64,000 bases of DNA from Epiperipatus broadwayi (GCA_028023455.1 JAQFVV010006200.1:1065238-1129237); one strand, 5' to 3'. Counted from the stretch's first letter, positions 12,303 through 26,190 are shown. Notes: generated by a model not told the origin, from the letters alone. Numbers and translations are program-made.

Positions 12303-12996
12303 TTTAATGATTAAAGTTTAGCAATAAAACATAAATAATATAATAAGATTTAAAATAAACATTGTATAATCTTTCTTTGTTTAATGTGGCATTCTTAAAA
12401 ATATAATGTATTTGAATATTGTGGCAATATCAAGTATATCTCTCATTGGTGTTGTATCAGTTTTAAAAATAATTATCAATGATCATATCTTCTATGACAA
12501 TAATAATAATAATAATATACTTTTTTACTTAATCAAATATAATGGAAATAATATCTAAGTAATCTTTAAAGATCATATGCCAAATAAGTAATATTTCAAA
12601 TTATTAATTTCTGTGAATCATGCATGTAGAATGAAAAATCAAATAAGCAACACAGATAAATCACAACTTATCTAAGATAAGTTTAAAAAACGACAGTTAA
12701 CAAATTTATTTATAAATTAAACAATATCATACTATTACAATATAATAACAACATAATAAAAAATATATTTACAAAAGTAAAATAAGAATTAACATTATTT
12801 AACATAAAATATATATATATATTTACAGTAAATATTATCAATAAATACAAGAAATAAAATAAGATAGCCTTCACTCCAGCCATTTCAAAATAAAATAAAA
12901 CTTATAACAGTAATGACAATATGTAATCCTCATTCAGTAAAATAGTATTCTATTATTTAATACATTGTGCAGGCTTAAACATGCATTTATAAATGT
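12303..12996. other. AT-rich spacer, no gene seen
   Basis: Short ATA/AAT runs (12501-12517) and (AT)n near 12810-12821. No other structure recognised. Confidence 0.5.
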
Positions 12997-13243
12997 AATA
13001 TATTCAGGATTCGAACTCAGACTTTCACACGACCCACTACTCTCAGTGTCATCTCATATTGCTGACCCACCTGAACACACATATTGCTGACTCACCTGAT
13101 CACACACATGTTGAAAAAATGAATAGTCACCAATATGATTATTTATTTTTTCAACATGTGTGTGATCAGGTGGGTCAGCAATATGAGATGGCACTGAGAG
13201 TAGTGGCTTGTGTGAAAGTCTGAGTTCGAATCCTGAATATATT
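12997..13243 (+). mobile_element. Family B insertion, copy B2 (inverted repeat without ribozyme core)
   Basis: Outer ends AATATATTCAGGATTCGAAC and its complement; arms extend inward through the GCTGACCCACCTGA region. The left arm holds a local duplication of ATTGCTGA(C)CCACCTGA. The centre is a short loop near 13120-13140. The ribozyme region is absent. A possible 8-base direct repeat TATTATTT (12951-12958, 13245-13252) is too AT-rich and too far from the left end to be trusted. Confidence 0.7.
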
Positions 13244-13254
13244 TTATTATTTGT

Positions 13255-16200
13255 ATTGGGAATAGTTACAATAAATTTCCCAATTTCTAAGAAAACTTAA
13301 TATCATACTTATACTGTTATAAAATATACTTCTTATGATGTAATGCATCAATATAAGTTTATATTTCAAAATACACTTCTTAAAGTCCAACAAATAAAAT
13401 ATTAAAAGAAAAATTATTAAAGACTTTCTTTGCAGTTTAGCAAAGTATCATCCTGATATTTGAATATCAGAAACTTTAACTACAAAATATGAATATCTCA
13501 TAAAAATTAATATTTATACAAAATACTTAAGAGATAATTTCATAAATTTTTGTAACTTAAATGGGTTTAAATTATTTATAATAAAATTTAAAGAACTATC
13601 CATAAATTATATTGCTTGATGTTTGCATTTCTTTCATTTTTATATCCTTACATTTGTCATATTATCCAAAAATTATTTTCACTATTCTCACTTTAATTCC
13701 GATTTGAATATTCATCTGTTTGAGCTAAGTGATCTCTAATACTTGTATGAGTATCAATTATTCCTCTCTTGTGTCATATACTGTGACAATCATTAAATAT
13801 CTGAACACCATTTGCAAAAGAAGTTTCTATATACTTCATCTTGCCCTCTCACAAAATTATCAACTTCAAACGGTTTAGTCATTACTTTACCAACTTATAA
13901 AACTATCCTCTATGATAATTCCTGTGGTGATAGATAGTAATTAAAGTATAGGGTATGGAATAATAACAAGAATGACTCAAAAGAGTAAGATAATATCATC
14001 ATGGATACAGTGCAAAACATAATAATAAGTCCATATTCATCAGGCACCTAAGATTCAAGTCATGGCTCTATTATAGCACTTATTGATGATAAGAAAATGC
14101 AACTGTCCATGGAAAATGATATACAGCCCAATGTTATCTGTATATTTTAATAACTTTAAAGTATGAAAATATAATTCACATACAACAGATTTCAACATAT
14201 CCCTAACACCTAGGATTTCATATGAATATTACTCTCCTGACCACCATCCTATATCTTCCACACTGAATAACTCACTTAACATCATAAAATATACAAACTG
14301 CATTCTAAAATAATTTCCAAAACACAATATTAAAGAAACAACAAAGATCTAAATTCATTTCAAGATGCCTTTTTTAAACATTTTCATGCACAAATGATCT
14401 TGATAAAACATACATCAGTATTATACATTTATTTATTTGTTATTATATAATTTAGAGACCAGTATTAGGTTTTATTCTGTATTTCAACAGACAGCATTCA
14501 CAAAGATAAAACATTAATAAATTAAAGATGTTATCTAATGTATCCATATTCAAGCATTCACAATTTACATTAAATAAATATTTTTAAATATCCTTGGATG
14601 TTTCAAAAAAATATTCATACACATTCATCAATTCTTTTATAAAAAATACACATGATGATAATTTTTATCAATGGTTCATTTCACTGTTTAATATTAAATT
14701 CAAGCAATATGAAATACTAATTTAAATATTAATTAGGATATATCTTTTTTTAAAAAAAAATTATTAAACAAAATGTAATCTAAATTTTAAAAAAATTACC
14801 AATGCTCTCAACCATCATTAAGATCATTATGGTGATCTGCTTCTTGGACAATACATTCAGAAAAATCAATTATGATTATAATTTACCTTGTTCAGAAAAC
14901 TACTTTTCTGAATACCCATTTTTTATTTAACATAATAATAAAATTAATCTATCTTAAGATTAAATTTAAAATATAATAACAAAAGGTTAGGTTTAAAATT
15001 AAAAAAAAAATGTAATATTCTAAATATTAATGTTATACTTAACATTAAAAGAATGATAAAGTTTTAAAGTTATGAAAATATATTTTCCTCTCCTCCTGCT
15101 CATAAGCTGAATTGCTTGTCAGGAATCTTGCATCGCTGCCTAGTTATAGTTGTACAACTTTGTGCACAAATCATCTTCTTGTCATGGCACCATTAAACAA
15201 TAATGTAGAAATAATCTTATAAAATTCATTAAAATCTAAGGATATTAACCATCCTTTAAGATGAAATGTTTGTAGCAGTCCTTTCTGAAAATTTTATCCA
15301 GACATTTATTATCTTCATAGAATAATAATTCAAAATCCATTTCATATTAAATATTTTCTTACGTATGTTTCAGCCATTATGTATAGCAGATACATTGCAG
15401 TAAATATGACATAAGTACTATGTGCTTTTTTCATCAGTCAAAAAACATTAATACAAACATTGTATAATATAATGTTATTTATTTAATATGTTTATCAGCA
15501 GACATGTAGTTTATGAATTAAAATAAATATTTCTATCTTTAAAAGATTTATGATTTTTATCCTTTTAAACAAATATCTTTTCACTAAATATTTTTTTTCC
15601 AGGTTAAAAAACAGCTATATCATTCAAAGCATATATTAACTAATATAATTTCAATCTTTTAAAAAGACATATCAGAGTTCATTATTTCCAGATAAAATTA
15701 TTTTTTAAAGTATATAATGTTATTTTTTGATTTGATCAATAGCAAGTCATTTTAAAAGCATAAAAGACATTCAAAAGTCATCTTCAATCTGTCTTTAAGT
15801 ACAGCATTCTTAAAATGTAAGTCCATTTTGATTACTTTAAAGACAAATTAAATGTGAATTATTACTATCAATTATATAATAAACAGACATTCATCATACA
15901 ATAAAACATTTTAAATTCAGTTTTTAAACTTAGATGCAGAATCTTAATTTTCTTTTCTTTCTTTCAAATTTAACATTATGATAAAAAATTTTAATAAATA
16001 TCTGATTCTTCTTAATTGACTTTAATAAATTATTTTCATTGTAATATGATAAAGTTATTGCAAAAAAAGTTCACCCACTCCAGACATACTCTTTATAAAA
16101 ATTTCAAAGTTCTTATGTAAATGTTCTCCAGTGTTGCAATATATTCCTTGACATTTAGTGTTCATAATCCCAATATTTAAGTAGCTACTATCACATTCCA

Positions 16201-17545
16201 TAAAGTTATTGAGGTCCTAAGCTAAGTTCAAGTAAGAATAAACTGACAGGGAAATTTGGTGTTTAGTGAATCATTACTTAAATAATTATTCCAATTATAT
16301 TTTTCAAAAAACTTTTAAATAAAATAATATCTTAAAAGAAATTACTACTGTCACAATGTAAAAAATATAGTTATAAATTTCAAACTAAATCTGTCTTAAT
16401 CTGAATCTGTAAAACAATGTATCACTAAAATCACTGTCTACACTGGCCTCAATCTTTTTTATACTGGTCTTAATCCAATGATTTCATTGGTCAATACTGT
16501 GTACAATCTGCTAATTTATATAAATACATCAATATCATCTTTAAAATTAAGTTTTAAAACTATGAGTCAACAATTATTAAATATTATCAAATTATTTAAT
16601 ACTTTAAATATTAAATATTTTCTCTAAAAAATTAAATATCCTTATTAAACAATTTTTTTAATATTTAGATAACCTGAAATAAAGTATTACATTTAAATAA
16701 AATGATAATAATTTTATTCATTACTTTGCTAATATTATCCCTAGACTTAAAAATTTGTTACACTTTATTATGTATCAAATTTTTGTTAACAAGCTAAAAT
16801 TAAAATTTTCTTTCCCTAACTTTTTGAAAGCCTACATATTCACACAATCCCCTCTAATCATGTGATACTTTCAGCACACTTTAAACTAATATTATCATTT
16901 AAACAATGTTTTAAACAAAATAATTACTTTAAACCTATAATATAAAATATTCATTGCTATAATTAAGCTATTCTAGCATTATAGTATCTTTTAAATATAA
17001 TAAATAAAAATTAATATTATTTTTAAACACCTTATTGTATCATTTTATATTTAATTCATCTCTAAATGAGCTTCAAACTATCTCATATATTTTTATAAGC
17101 TCCTATCTACTGAGTTTGAACTCCTGCTATCTATAACATCAAAATTATATGCTAGAAAATAACCTAAATTTATTTTTTTTTAATATAGCTACTTTTCCAA
17201 CCCTATCTAACTATTCGTATCAATTGTCAAAGGTACAATATATATATATATAAAATCATATCTTCTGCAATTCTAAATTACATCCCACAATAACACATTG
17301 ATTTTACAATTAATTATTACAAAATACGTTCAGTTACTTTCCTAATCATCAACTGGATACAGTTTCCAGTTGAAAAAGGTTATGAAAATAACTGATAGAA
17401 CTTCTGCACATTGCAATAGTTATTTGTAATATATATATATGTGTGTGTGTGTTAATTACACTTTTATTTACAAATGTCAAACTTTCTGTACTTACAGCTT
17501 TGATACCAATCATTTCAAATGAACAACTGATAAAGATGTATGTAA
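13255..17545. other. Long AT-rich spacer, no gene seen
   Basis: About 4.3 kb without a long open frame, RNA gene or repeat that I can recognise. Only short homopolymers and a (TA)n(GT)n tract near 17430-17452. Plain neutral sequence or very old repeats. Confidence 0.5.
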
Positions 17546-17660
17546 AAGATTATAACATGGATCAACTGAAGAGTCTTAGTTTAGCATGAAATGCATCTTG
17601 ATACCATTTATCTTTTCTGGATATCATTTATCTTTTCTGGATATCTTTACTCATATGCTA
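17546..17660 (+). repeat. Family B fragment with small tandem duplication
   Basis: GGATCAACTGAAGAGT...TTTAGCATGAAATGCAT...TTATCTTTT is a decayed version of the family B ribozyme region. The segment CATTTATCTTTTCTGGATAT is then repeated in tandem. Confidence 0.5.
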
Positions 17661-18702
17661 CACAATTGTGTAAATGTAGTAAAAGTTTTAAATATATACG
17701 TTGTTTTTTGTCACATCTAAATATATTCTGGTTAAACAGAAATATTAATTAATTCCATTTTATATAAATTTAATGAGCTTATATTTGCAAAGCAATGTTA
17801 ATGCTTTATTTGAAAGTGTGAAGGATAAGTAAATGAATAAAATTATATGGGTATTTTTGGGAAGCTATGTGATGTTTAAGCACACAAGTGGTAGGTTGAG
17901 TACAATAGTTCCATTCAGTTAAGTAAACTTAAGTTTTATTTTAATTTTATTTAGCTGAGCATTGAACCTGGAAGATGGAAATTCTAATCTTCCACTTCAT
18001 TATTATGCTAAAATACACAAAACAATATGAAATTACAAATAAATCAAGTCGGATATCACATGACCTAATTTATTGTTTATAAAACAATATGAAAGACAAA
18101 TAAATGAAGTGAAAAATTCAATAATTTAATTTTATAAATATTTTAAATTGAATTAATTATATACATAATATAATCAATTATAAACATAGTGCTATATAAA
18201 ATAAATGCTTATTTACATATGTTTAAATTTCATTTGAGAGTGACATTTAATAAATTCCAGATAATTTCGTCGATGTCATTCATTTAGATATCGTAAACAT
18301 AAATAGTAATTTAAAGTGAGTGGTTTATCCTCATGCTTTCATTTCCAGTACTTAAGATTTGCCCATATATAAGCATTTGGGTTGGAAAGAATAAGTGGAT
18401 TCATTTTATTCTTTCATAAATACTATATCTTGTGTTGGGAATGAAAGTATTCATTTTTTATTAACACTCGTAAAAAGCGCATACACAATAGCTTGAAAGG
18501 CTGATCTTTAAATGTATTACAATTACAAACATAGCGCTATATAAAATAAATGCTTAATATAATCAATTGTAAATTAATATTATTGTAATAAATATCCACC
18601 ATATATAAAATAAATAGCAGAGAAAAGCGCCTTCACTTAAATACTACAAAATTAAGTTTTCAGTTCTTCTTCAACCATTGTGTTTTTATTGTCTCTGTCA
18701 AA
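17661..18702. other. AT-rich spacer with a small local duplication
   Basis: The segment CATAGYGCTATATAAAATAAATGCTTA occurs at about 18187-18213 and 18531-18556. No gene seen. Confidence 0.5.
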
Positions 18703-18780
18703 GTCATAGTATAGGGGTTAGAGTGTGAGCATGCTATGCTCATGACCTGTATTCAAATCTGAGTGAAACTTGAAATGATA
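18703..18780 (+). repeat. tRNA-like pseudogene or SINE head
   Basis: A-box-like TATAGGGGTTAGAGTG, a perfect five-pair anticodon-like stem TGAGC/GCTCA around the loop ATGCTAT (anticodon position GCT), then TATTCAAATCT in B-box position. The acceptor stem does not close, so not a functional tRNA. Confidence 0.4.
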
Positions 18781-19617
18781 ATGTATATATGCCTATATAT
18801 TTATATAATAGTGTCTTATATTTTTAAAATTACACTCATATAAAAGACTGCCTACATTGTAGAAAAGTAAATAAAAAAATAACTAAAAGTTTTAATAAAA
18901 TTGAAATATATATATTGTTTATTTATTTCTCATTACTTTAAAAGCAAAATAAATTCAATCTACAAAACATACGATTTGTGTGAAGCCATTTTGTATTATA
19001 TATAGATGTATATTTAGATAAAAATAGAAATGATTCTTTCAGCGAGTTGTTGATAATATATAAAAAAGAACAGTCTTTTATTGTTAAAAGTAATTTCAGA
19101 ACCGAATAGAATAAAAAAAAACCTTTGGTTTGTTGGAAATTATACTATGAAAAACAGATAAAAACTTTTAATATGAGGCAGAATTGAATAAAATGATTCC
19201 TAAATATAATTCACTATTCAAGTCAAATATATATCAAAAAACAAAACTCATTTTTTGGCAAGTAAAGTAGATATATACACACATACTGTTAATATATTTT
19301 AGATAACATTTTAGAATAATAAAAATTATTGTTTATTTTTTCTTTCTAAATAATCTTAAACTATAGATATCAACAAACAGTAATGATAATAACTATATTG
19401 AAACTTCATTCATCCATGATCCTAAATCATTTTTCTTAGCCTTTTTATTTAGTGCAAGTTCAAATTTGCGACCCAAGGACCAAATTTCTGAATGAACATA
19501 TATATATAGATTTATTTTTAACATTGATAAGAATCAGCATCCACGTGTTTGATCCATAAACAGCTAATATCAACAAATCAATGAGTCCTGTGATGTTTAG
19601 CTTATTGGCAATAGATT
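18781..19617. other. AT-rich spacer, no gene seen
   Basis: No repeat or coding similarity recognised. Confidence 0.5.
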
Positions 19618-19632
19618 TAAAAGCTGAAGTTT

Positions 19633-19734
19633 TTTTTTCATGTGTCATAAGCATCGGCTGGGAAGCGAACCCGCTAACCCGGGACAACTGCTTGTAAGGC
19701 AGCTGTGCTGACGTCTCGTCCACCAATGCTTGAC
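19633..19734 (-). mobile_element. tRNA-derived SINE, copy S1
   Basis: Reads on the minus strand: a tRNA-like head starting GTCAAGCATTGGTGG, an anticodon arm with loop CTTACAA (TAC, valine-like), a B-box/T-arm region with CGGGTTCGCTTCCC, a short body ATGCTTATGACACATG, then an A run. Flanks are TTAAAAGCTGAAGTTT-type direct repeats: 19618-19632 and 19735-19749 agree at 14 of 15 positions. About 100 bases long, so a minimal tRNA-head SINE. Related copies lie at 32.6, 33.7 and 51.1 kb. Confidence 0.8.
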
Positions 19735-19749
19735 TAAAAGCTAAAGTTT

Positions 19750-21127
19750 TCTGGACAGATTTCAATTGAAATTCTAAACAAAATATCACATTAGTCAAAT
19801 GAATTAATTATCGTCAAAAGATACTAAATTATTCATTAGCATTTTATCAACTACCTCTTTGAATTTTCATCTTCTTCACATACTTTTATTATTTTAATCT
19901 TAATTGAATTTTTTTTTTTTCACAACTTTTTACCAATTCTGTAATTTACTTATCATTTATTAAATTTTTCTTATTGTTTTTTATTTTTTACAAGCACCTT
20001 CATAACTCCAGAAAAATTTTGACATATCATTGGTATCACTTATACTATTATTCATAAATAGTGTATTTTAATTAGATTTCCCACAATAAGCGATTGTATT
20101 TCAAATATTTTATTAAGTATTTTGCTTTCTCTTTCTTTTCTTTTTTAGAATGATTCACCACTCTCCCTCCTTTCTTTTTACAATTTTTTTTCTTTCTAAT
20201 ATTAGATTATATATATAAGCAATTAATTTTTTTAATTTGTAGTACATTTCTCTTTGAAAGTTTGTTATTACATAAACTACCAGTCAGTGTAAAATATTCC
20301 TGAATAAACTCTCTTTATTAATACATTTATTTGACAGATCAAATTCCAATTGTCAGGTGAGATAAAAGTTTACACCATTTAAACACCTATACCAAAATGA
20401 TAATCTGACTTGGGGGAAGGGACTAGGCAACAATATACTCTAGTCAAGACATAACATTTAATGATCTTGGTGTTGGTCACTTCCCTAGCATTCCTTTTAG
20501 CATCTCAATAATTAGTTACATCATAATCATTAATGAGCTCCTTACAACATTATGAAGTTTTATCATTCAACTAATTTTTCATTCCTATCATGCATTACTT
20601 TGCAACAACTTCAGTTTCTTCTAGTCTTCAAATTTCTCAAGTTTTATTCTATTTTTTCCACTTCAGCATTTTTGACAAATCTTTCAGTGCTACTGTTCTT
20701 CATTTTTCATTATCTATAATAAAAAAAACTTGCCCTGTGCTGTTGAATATAATAAGAGTGTGATAGACTTAAGAACTAAGTATTTCTATTTGATTCTGAG
20801 TATACCAATTCAAATGAATGAAACTTCTGGGTATTATCTACTACTTAGATGTTCAAATGTCACATGCCCTCCTGAAAAACTAATTTTAGATTATTTTATT
20901 ATTAAAACCTTTTACTGAAAACAACTTGCAAAATGTTACTTCATGGAATGTAAAATTAATAATCTGTAAATCCTTGCATATTGCTGAAGTCTTTACCTTC
21001 TTTCTTACTTTTTACTTTATTGTTTTATTATTCCAATTCTCAGTTGATTACAATTAATTTTTGAACTTGATGACAGTAAATTCCATTTTTATTTCTTGTT
21101 TTCTGATACTGTTCTACTAATTATCAT
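19750..21127. other. AT-rich spacer, no gene seen
   Basis: Pyrimidine-rich stretches near 19900-20240. An open frame at 20730-20918 has no recognisable feature. Nothing else identified. Confidence 0.5.
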
Positions 21128-21140
21128 TTAGATAAGTAGT

Positions 21141-21568
21141 ATATAGGGTATATGAGCACAGACTTTCATATGCCCCACCACTCTCCACACTATCTCATAA
21201 CCCTAATACACCCGAACACATATATGTTGAAAAGATAAATAAACACCAATATATGTATTTCATGATAAAACAGCAATCATCAGTTGGTCCCAGATTACCA
21301 TTTTCAAACATATATGCTATAAGTGCTCAGATATATATTAAGATAGCCAATCCTCATACTTTAATAGACAGGCTTCAATCTACTCCAAACTCCAATTCTT
21401 CAACCGTCCATCCAATTGAAAATATGATGATGAAATGCTCAAAGGCCACCCTGAGGCCGAGATTTTTGTCACACCCATGTTGACCTAAGGTCAATCTGAC
21501 GCCTCATGTATAGAACATAATCCATTTAATACATATACAAGGGATGGGCAGACATCTCTACTTAGTTA
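21141..21568 (-). mobile_element. Family B insertion, copy B3
   Basis: A mostly single-orientation copy (element sense on the minus strand) with the GAGCACAGACTTTCA end, ribozyme region, and the part reading ATCCAATTGAAAATATGATGATG and GTCACACCCATGTTGACC. A 13-bp direct repeat TTAGATAAGTAGT at 21128-21140 and 21569-21581 bounds it. The open frame at 21253-21483 lies within the element and has no protein meaning. Confidence 0.75.
21245..21288 (-). ncRNA. Hammerhead-ribozyme-like motif in B3
   Basis: On the minus strand: ACCAA, exact core CTGATGA, stem II TTGCT/ATCAT around GTTTT (weakened), GAA, ATACATAT (palindrome broken by one change), A, and TTGGT closing stem I with five pairs. Probably inactive through stem II and stem III decay. 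Confidence 0.55.
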
Positions 21569-21789
21569 TTAGATAAGTAGTCAAAAAAATCCAAATATTT
21601 TTTTTATTCAAGCAATATTTATTTTATTTATTATCATTGACAAAAATATTCATTTAACACCTCTTTTATATATATGTGTGTGTGATGTCAAAAAAACTTT
21701 GTGCTTTATATCACTCTCTCTAATACATTTTAAAACAAACATGACAAAAAATAAAAACACAATTAAATCAAGACAAGTGATTGGTCAAA

Positions 21790-22180
21790 GATACAGAGAC
21801 TTCAGACCACTCAACAAAATATGGAGAGATGAATGTTAGAAATAATAAAATGAGATCGAAAATGAAATATATGGATGAGAGAGCGAACAAGTGTTACATC
21901 ATTTAAAAAATTATGACAGTGAAGTTGAGATGAGTTGGACATATTGCTAGAAGAGATGATAATAGATGGACAGTTCAAATCTTAAACAGGATTCCACGAG
22001 ATTGTAAAATACCTAGAAATAGACCATATGTAAAATGGATGGATGAAATAAGAAAATATGCTGGGTGATGTGAAGAAGCAAGGCTAGAGATCAGAAAAGA
22101 TAAATTGAATTTGAAGAGGCCTTTATCCTCCAGTGGATTGATAATGATCAAAAGTGATGACGATGATGATAATACATAAA
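21790..22180 (+). pseudogene. RTE-like LINE 3' end, decayed copy (family R)
   Basis: Matches 53.56-54.11 kb: a CAGAGACTTCAGACCACTCA segment, then GGACATATTGCTAGAAGAGA (in the family reading GHIAR), a WTVQILNRIPRDCK-like stretch and VKWMDEIRK. Ends after TGGATTGATAATG with a GATGACGATGATGAT tail, as in RTE-type elements that end in short microsatellites. Several stops. Confidence 0.75.
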
Positions 22181-22721
22181 CTCAAGCAACATTTCTACCA
22201 GCAGAAATCAGCTGACTTCAATATATTTATTTAAGAAGAAGGCAGTGTTGGATTTCTTAATCATGTAGGATGATTTAATATATCTGATTTAATATATCTG
22301 TATATACAAATATTTTTTCATTTACTTAGAAAATATTTTCATTATTTATCTAAAATAGATTTTGTTTAATATAATAATAAAAACTATTACTTCACTCCCA
22401 CAAGCCCAATGTACTTCTCTTTATATTAATATTAAAAAAATGTTTTGAATTAAAAATTTGTTTTAAGATACTTTTTCTTATTATTTTTGTTGAGATTACA
22501 TTCAGTAAACATTCAATCATTTACAATTGTATTTGATGAAAAGTAATTTAATATATTTATTTTTTGGAAAAAGAAAAAAGTTATGATTAGAAAGAAATAT
22601 CAACATGTTTTTGATGAGATATAATTCAAAATAAATAAGATATATAAAAAATGATTTTAATATAATTTTCAAAATCACTCCGCCTGCCTTGTAACCATCT
22701 CAAGTGAGTGATTAGTTATTT
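22181..22721. other. AT-rich spacer, no gene seen
   Basis: No similarity recognised. Confidence 0.5.
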
Positions 22722-22732
22722 ATACATCATTA

Positions 22733-23401
22733 ATATTGAAATACAAGTATAATGTATATACTTAACATACATATAATTAAAGGGAATTTGAACCCAGACT
22801 TTCAAGCTCCTACAGTCATCCATTCTACACAATACAACCAATACACACATGACCACATACATATGAAAAAGATAAATGATCTCCAATATATGTATTTCAC
22901 GCTAAACAGGCACTCATTGTATGGTCTGAATCATCATTTCCCCTACACATATATAATCAGGGCTCAGTTTTATATTAAGATAGCAAATCTACAAACTTTA
23001 ATGCCAGGATTCAATCCTTTCTACTCTCCAACTCTTCATCCATCCACATCACAGAAAATGATGCCAATATTGTAGTTATACCCATGTCAAGGGATCAGAA
23101 TGGCTTAAGGTCAACATGGGTATGACTATAATATTGGCATCATCAAGCACTTTGAGCATTCCTTCATAAGACTTTCAGTGAAGCCTGTCCATTAAAGTTT
23201 GGAGCTTTGCTATCTTAATATAAAACCAAGCACTGGTTATATATGTGTCTGGGAAATGGTGATCCACCATGAAATATGTATATTGGAGATCATTTATCTT
23301 TTTTACATATATGTGATCATGTGTATTAGTTGTACTTGATAGAGTGGATGACAGTAGGAAGCTTGAGAGTCTGGGTTCAAATCCTCTTTAATTACATAAT
23401 G
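22733..23401 (+). mobile_element. Family B insertion, copy B4 (long inverted dimer)
   Basis: The largest B copy: a minus-sense arm (22733 to about 23090) joined near 23090-23110 to a plus-sense arm (to 23401). The outer ends read ATATTGAAATACAAGTAT and GGGTTCAAATCCTCTTTAAT; the latter resembles a tRNA B box. An 11-bp direct repeat ATACATCATTA at 22722-22732 and 23402-23412 flanks it. Both ribozyme regions are decayed: on the minus strand the CTGATGA position reads CAATGAG near 22915, and the plus arm has lost it by deletion near 23270. Confidence 0.75.
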
Positions 23402-23412
23402 ATACATCATTA

Positions 23413-24346
23413 GTAAATTCTTTCATATAGCAGTATTGTAAAATGAATTGCAATATGTGTGAATGCATCTTTTGAAAGATTTATGAGACAAAAAAAAAAG
23501 ATTCAGTTTTGTGTTGGTTTTTTTTTTTAAAAAAAAATTAACAGAAAAAATTATAATCAAAATGATTTCCAACAGAGTCTAAAAAGAGATATAAAAAGAC
23601 TATACCACAAAATAACAATTAGAAAATTTTAGATCAGTGGTAAAGAAGAACTTTCAATAAAATGTTCACCAAAATGAGGATGCCAGTTGTAAAAGTTGAT
23701 TGCAAAAAACATGAAGTGTAATTGCTGATATATGCAGGATAAGGTAAAATAGTATATATTTTCTTAGTTACAATAAGATCTTTGATTCAGTTGTTGTAAA
23801 TGCTTCATCACTGTGTATAATGTATATTCTTCTATATTGCATTAAACTTACCTCCATTAAGACAGCAAGTCTTTTATCATTAGTGGATAATATATTGAAG
23901 TAATTGATCACCTTTTGGCAGAAAACAAGTTTTTTTTCAAGTTCAAAACTCATTCTAGTGTTTATATTCCAATGTGGACCATAAAATATAGATCGTATAA
24001 GATACTGCTTAGAAGCTTATATATCTGAATGCAAAAAAGAATCAATAAATCTCATTATAGAATAAAATGTAAGTAATTAAAATGAAAATAAAAGTTCTGT
24101 TATTTAGGAAATCTGATTGCGGGGATGTGAGGTTTATAATAAGAATAGAGAATACTCCAGAAAACATTTCAAAATGTCTTCAAAGAACAATCCTAATGTC
24201 ATTTTTAAAAAAAATCAAAAAAGTAGAAGACTATAAAAACATAATCAAAATCAAATCCTTTTTTTGAGAGGAAAATTTATAATATGCTAAATATAAAAAT
24301 CCCATAGTGCAATAATGCCTAAGTAATGGTCATGCTTATCATGTGA
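23413..24346. other. AT-rich spacer, no gene seen
   Basis: Homopolymer T/A near 23519-23540. Short open frames without recognisable features. Confidence 0.5.
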
Positions 24347-24357
24347 CTTCTAATTCA

Positions 24358-24715
24358 CAAACAAGCAAAACTCTCCATACAGTAGTGTCACTCAGTGCAA
24401 GCCAGAGTAATGAATGGATACCAGAAGGCTTGTGCATAAAATCCCTATCTAATGCCTACTCATTCAATATCCTCAGACTAGTTTCTAGCTTGTGGATTTT
24501 ATAAGTGAGAAGCCTTAGATCTGAGGGCACTGCACCTAAAACTAATTTGGGGATATTGGATGAATGGATAATAAATAGCAATCTTGTGCACAAACCTTCT
24601 TGAATCCATTGATTACTCTGGCTTGCATTGAGGGGCACTATTGTATGAAGAGTTTTGCCTGTTTTAACAGCTTTAGCAAACATAATAAATGGTGATTATG
24701 TGATGTTTAGTGGTT
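24358..24715 (+). mobile_element. Family A insertion, copy A3
   Basis: Inverted left part (CAAAACTCTCCATACAGTAG...) and direct right part ending in TGATGTTTAGTGGTT. Flanks CTTCTAATTCA (24347-24357) and CTTCCAATTCA (24716-24726) match at 10 of 11 bases, a likely target duplication. The left-arm ribozyme strand reads CTTATAA on the minus strand and is dead. The open frame on the minus strand here is an artefact of the repeat. Confidence 0.7.
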
Positions 24716-24726
24716 CTTCCAATTCA

Positions 24727-26033
24727 ATTTGAGTAAACTTAAAAATTTTGGCAATTTTTTTACAAATAGATAGTCCATAGTCACATAACTAACCATCAAA
24801 TATTGATCAGTAAATGGATGTCTACAAATGTTTTAGCTACAGAATGAAACAAAGATGAAAAACCATTAAATTTTCACCACTCTCTTTTGGCGATTGATAA
24901 GAATAAGTTCTGTTTGTCTATGAGTAGTTGTTAGAGAAATATTTGTTTCTGTTATTTAAAAGTTATTTTGCCTCAATATTCAGAAAACTAATGCAAAACA
25001 TTTTATAAGATCTTATGAAGTCTTCATTAGAAATGTGCAATGAATTCTAAGATTTACATGAACTTAGTATTGTCAAGAACGTTAAAGGTCAGCTGCAATG
25101 CTTATTGAAAAATCCAATTACAAAACTTAAAATTACATAAATTATATTATTTAAACTACAAGCTATAATTAAAAAAAATATGTTACCCATGAAGTTGGTA
25201 TTATTTGGCAAATAATGTAACTTTAAATTGCAAACCAACATCTATAAATAGACAAGCAACATGAATACGTAATTAAAAAAATAACACATCAACTTTACAT
25301 TTTATAAAAGAAATATTGCTGAAAACATTTTCAATTTATTAGAAACATTTCTTTGGCCTTATGTTAAGAAGTTACTTCACAATGGAGAACTCGCAGAATA
25401 CATGTATATTATTTTGATAAACTTTTAAAATATGTAAACTAGATTTGAATATTTTTTTAATTTCTAAACTATTCAAAATTCTGAAAATAATTAACATTCT
25501 TTAACCAATTTTCAGAAGATGAATTATGTTTCAATTTAATGAACTTAATTTATAAGATTATCCATAGTCTCAGCATTCATATGAATATGAACCCCCTTTT
25601 TTCTCAAAAGAGATGGAGACAACATCATATTCCAATTCTATTTTTACTTTTTTAATTCAGTGCATCTAGATTCATATGATCAACTTTTAGTATCTTTATC
25701 CTTTATCAAATAGTAGTAGATATTTATTTACTGATAATTATTGGATAAGTAGCCATATTTGTTATACAAAGTGAAAAATAATTTAACAATAGATCACACA
25801 AATAATTTAATGCCAATTTATATAAAATATGACAGATTGGGATTAAATTATAGATTATCAGACACTATATATTGATAAAGGATATAAGAACTCTGTAAAA
25901 TTCAGTAAAAATATTTTATTATAAACAACTAGCTAAGTACAATAATAAAAAATAGTAACGACAATGAAATATTACTTAACGTTTTAACTTATTAGGAAAT
26001 TATTCTTTACTCAAACTTATGATAGATGGCACT
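24727..26033. other. AT-rich spacer, no gene seen
   Basis: No similarity recognised. Confidence 0.5.
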
Positions 26034-26190
26034 AGAGCAAAGATTATGTTGTGGAAATGGGATAGAGCAGATTATGAGAAAATTTAGAGTGGGGAATGGA
26101 AAATAAAGTGGCTAACAAGTTTATCTGGGCATAATTGCTGAAATATTCTTGACTTCGTTTAAGGAGAAGCCACAATACATCACATCACAT
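26034..26190 (+). pseudogene. LINE family L, 3' UTR fragment
   Basis: Starts at the equivalent of 7805 in the large copy, keeps GTGGCTAAC...TTTATCTGGGCATAATTGCTGA...CTTCGTTTAAGGAGAAGCC and ends in an ACATCACATCACATT tail. Strong 5' truncation is normal for target-primed insertions. Confidence 0.85.

Noticed and set aside
12951-13252. Target duplication TATTATTT for copy B2
   Set aside because: Only 8 AT-rich bases, and about 38 bases away from the apparent left end.
21253-23075. Open frames of 76 and 107 codons over B3 and B4
   Set aside because: They are translations of non-coding repeat sequence, and equivalent frames are not kept in other copies.
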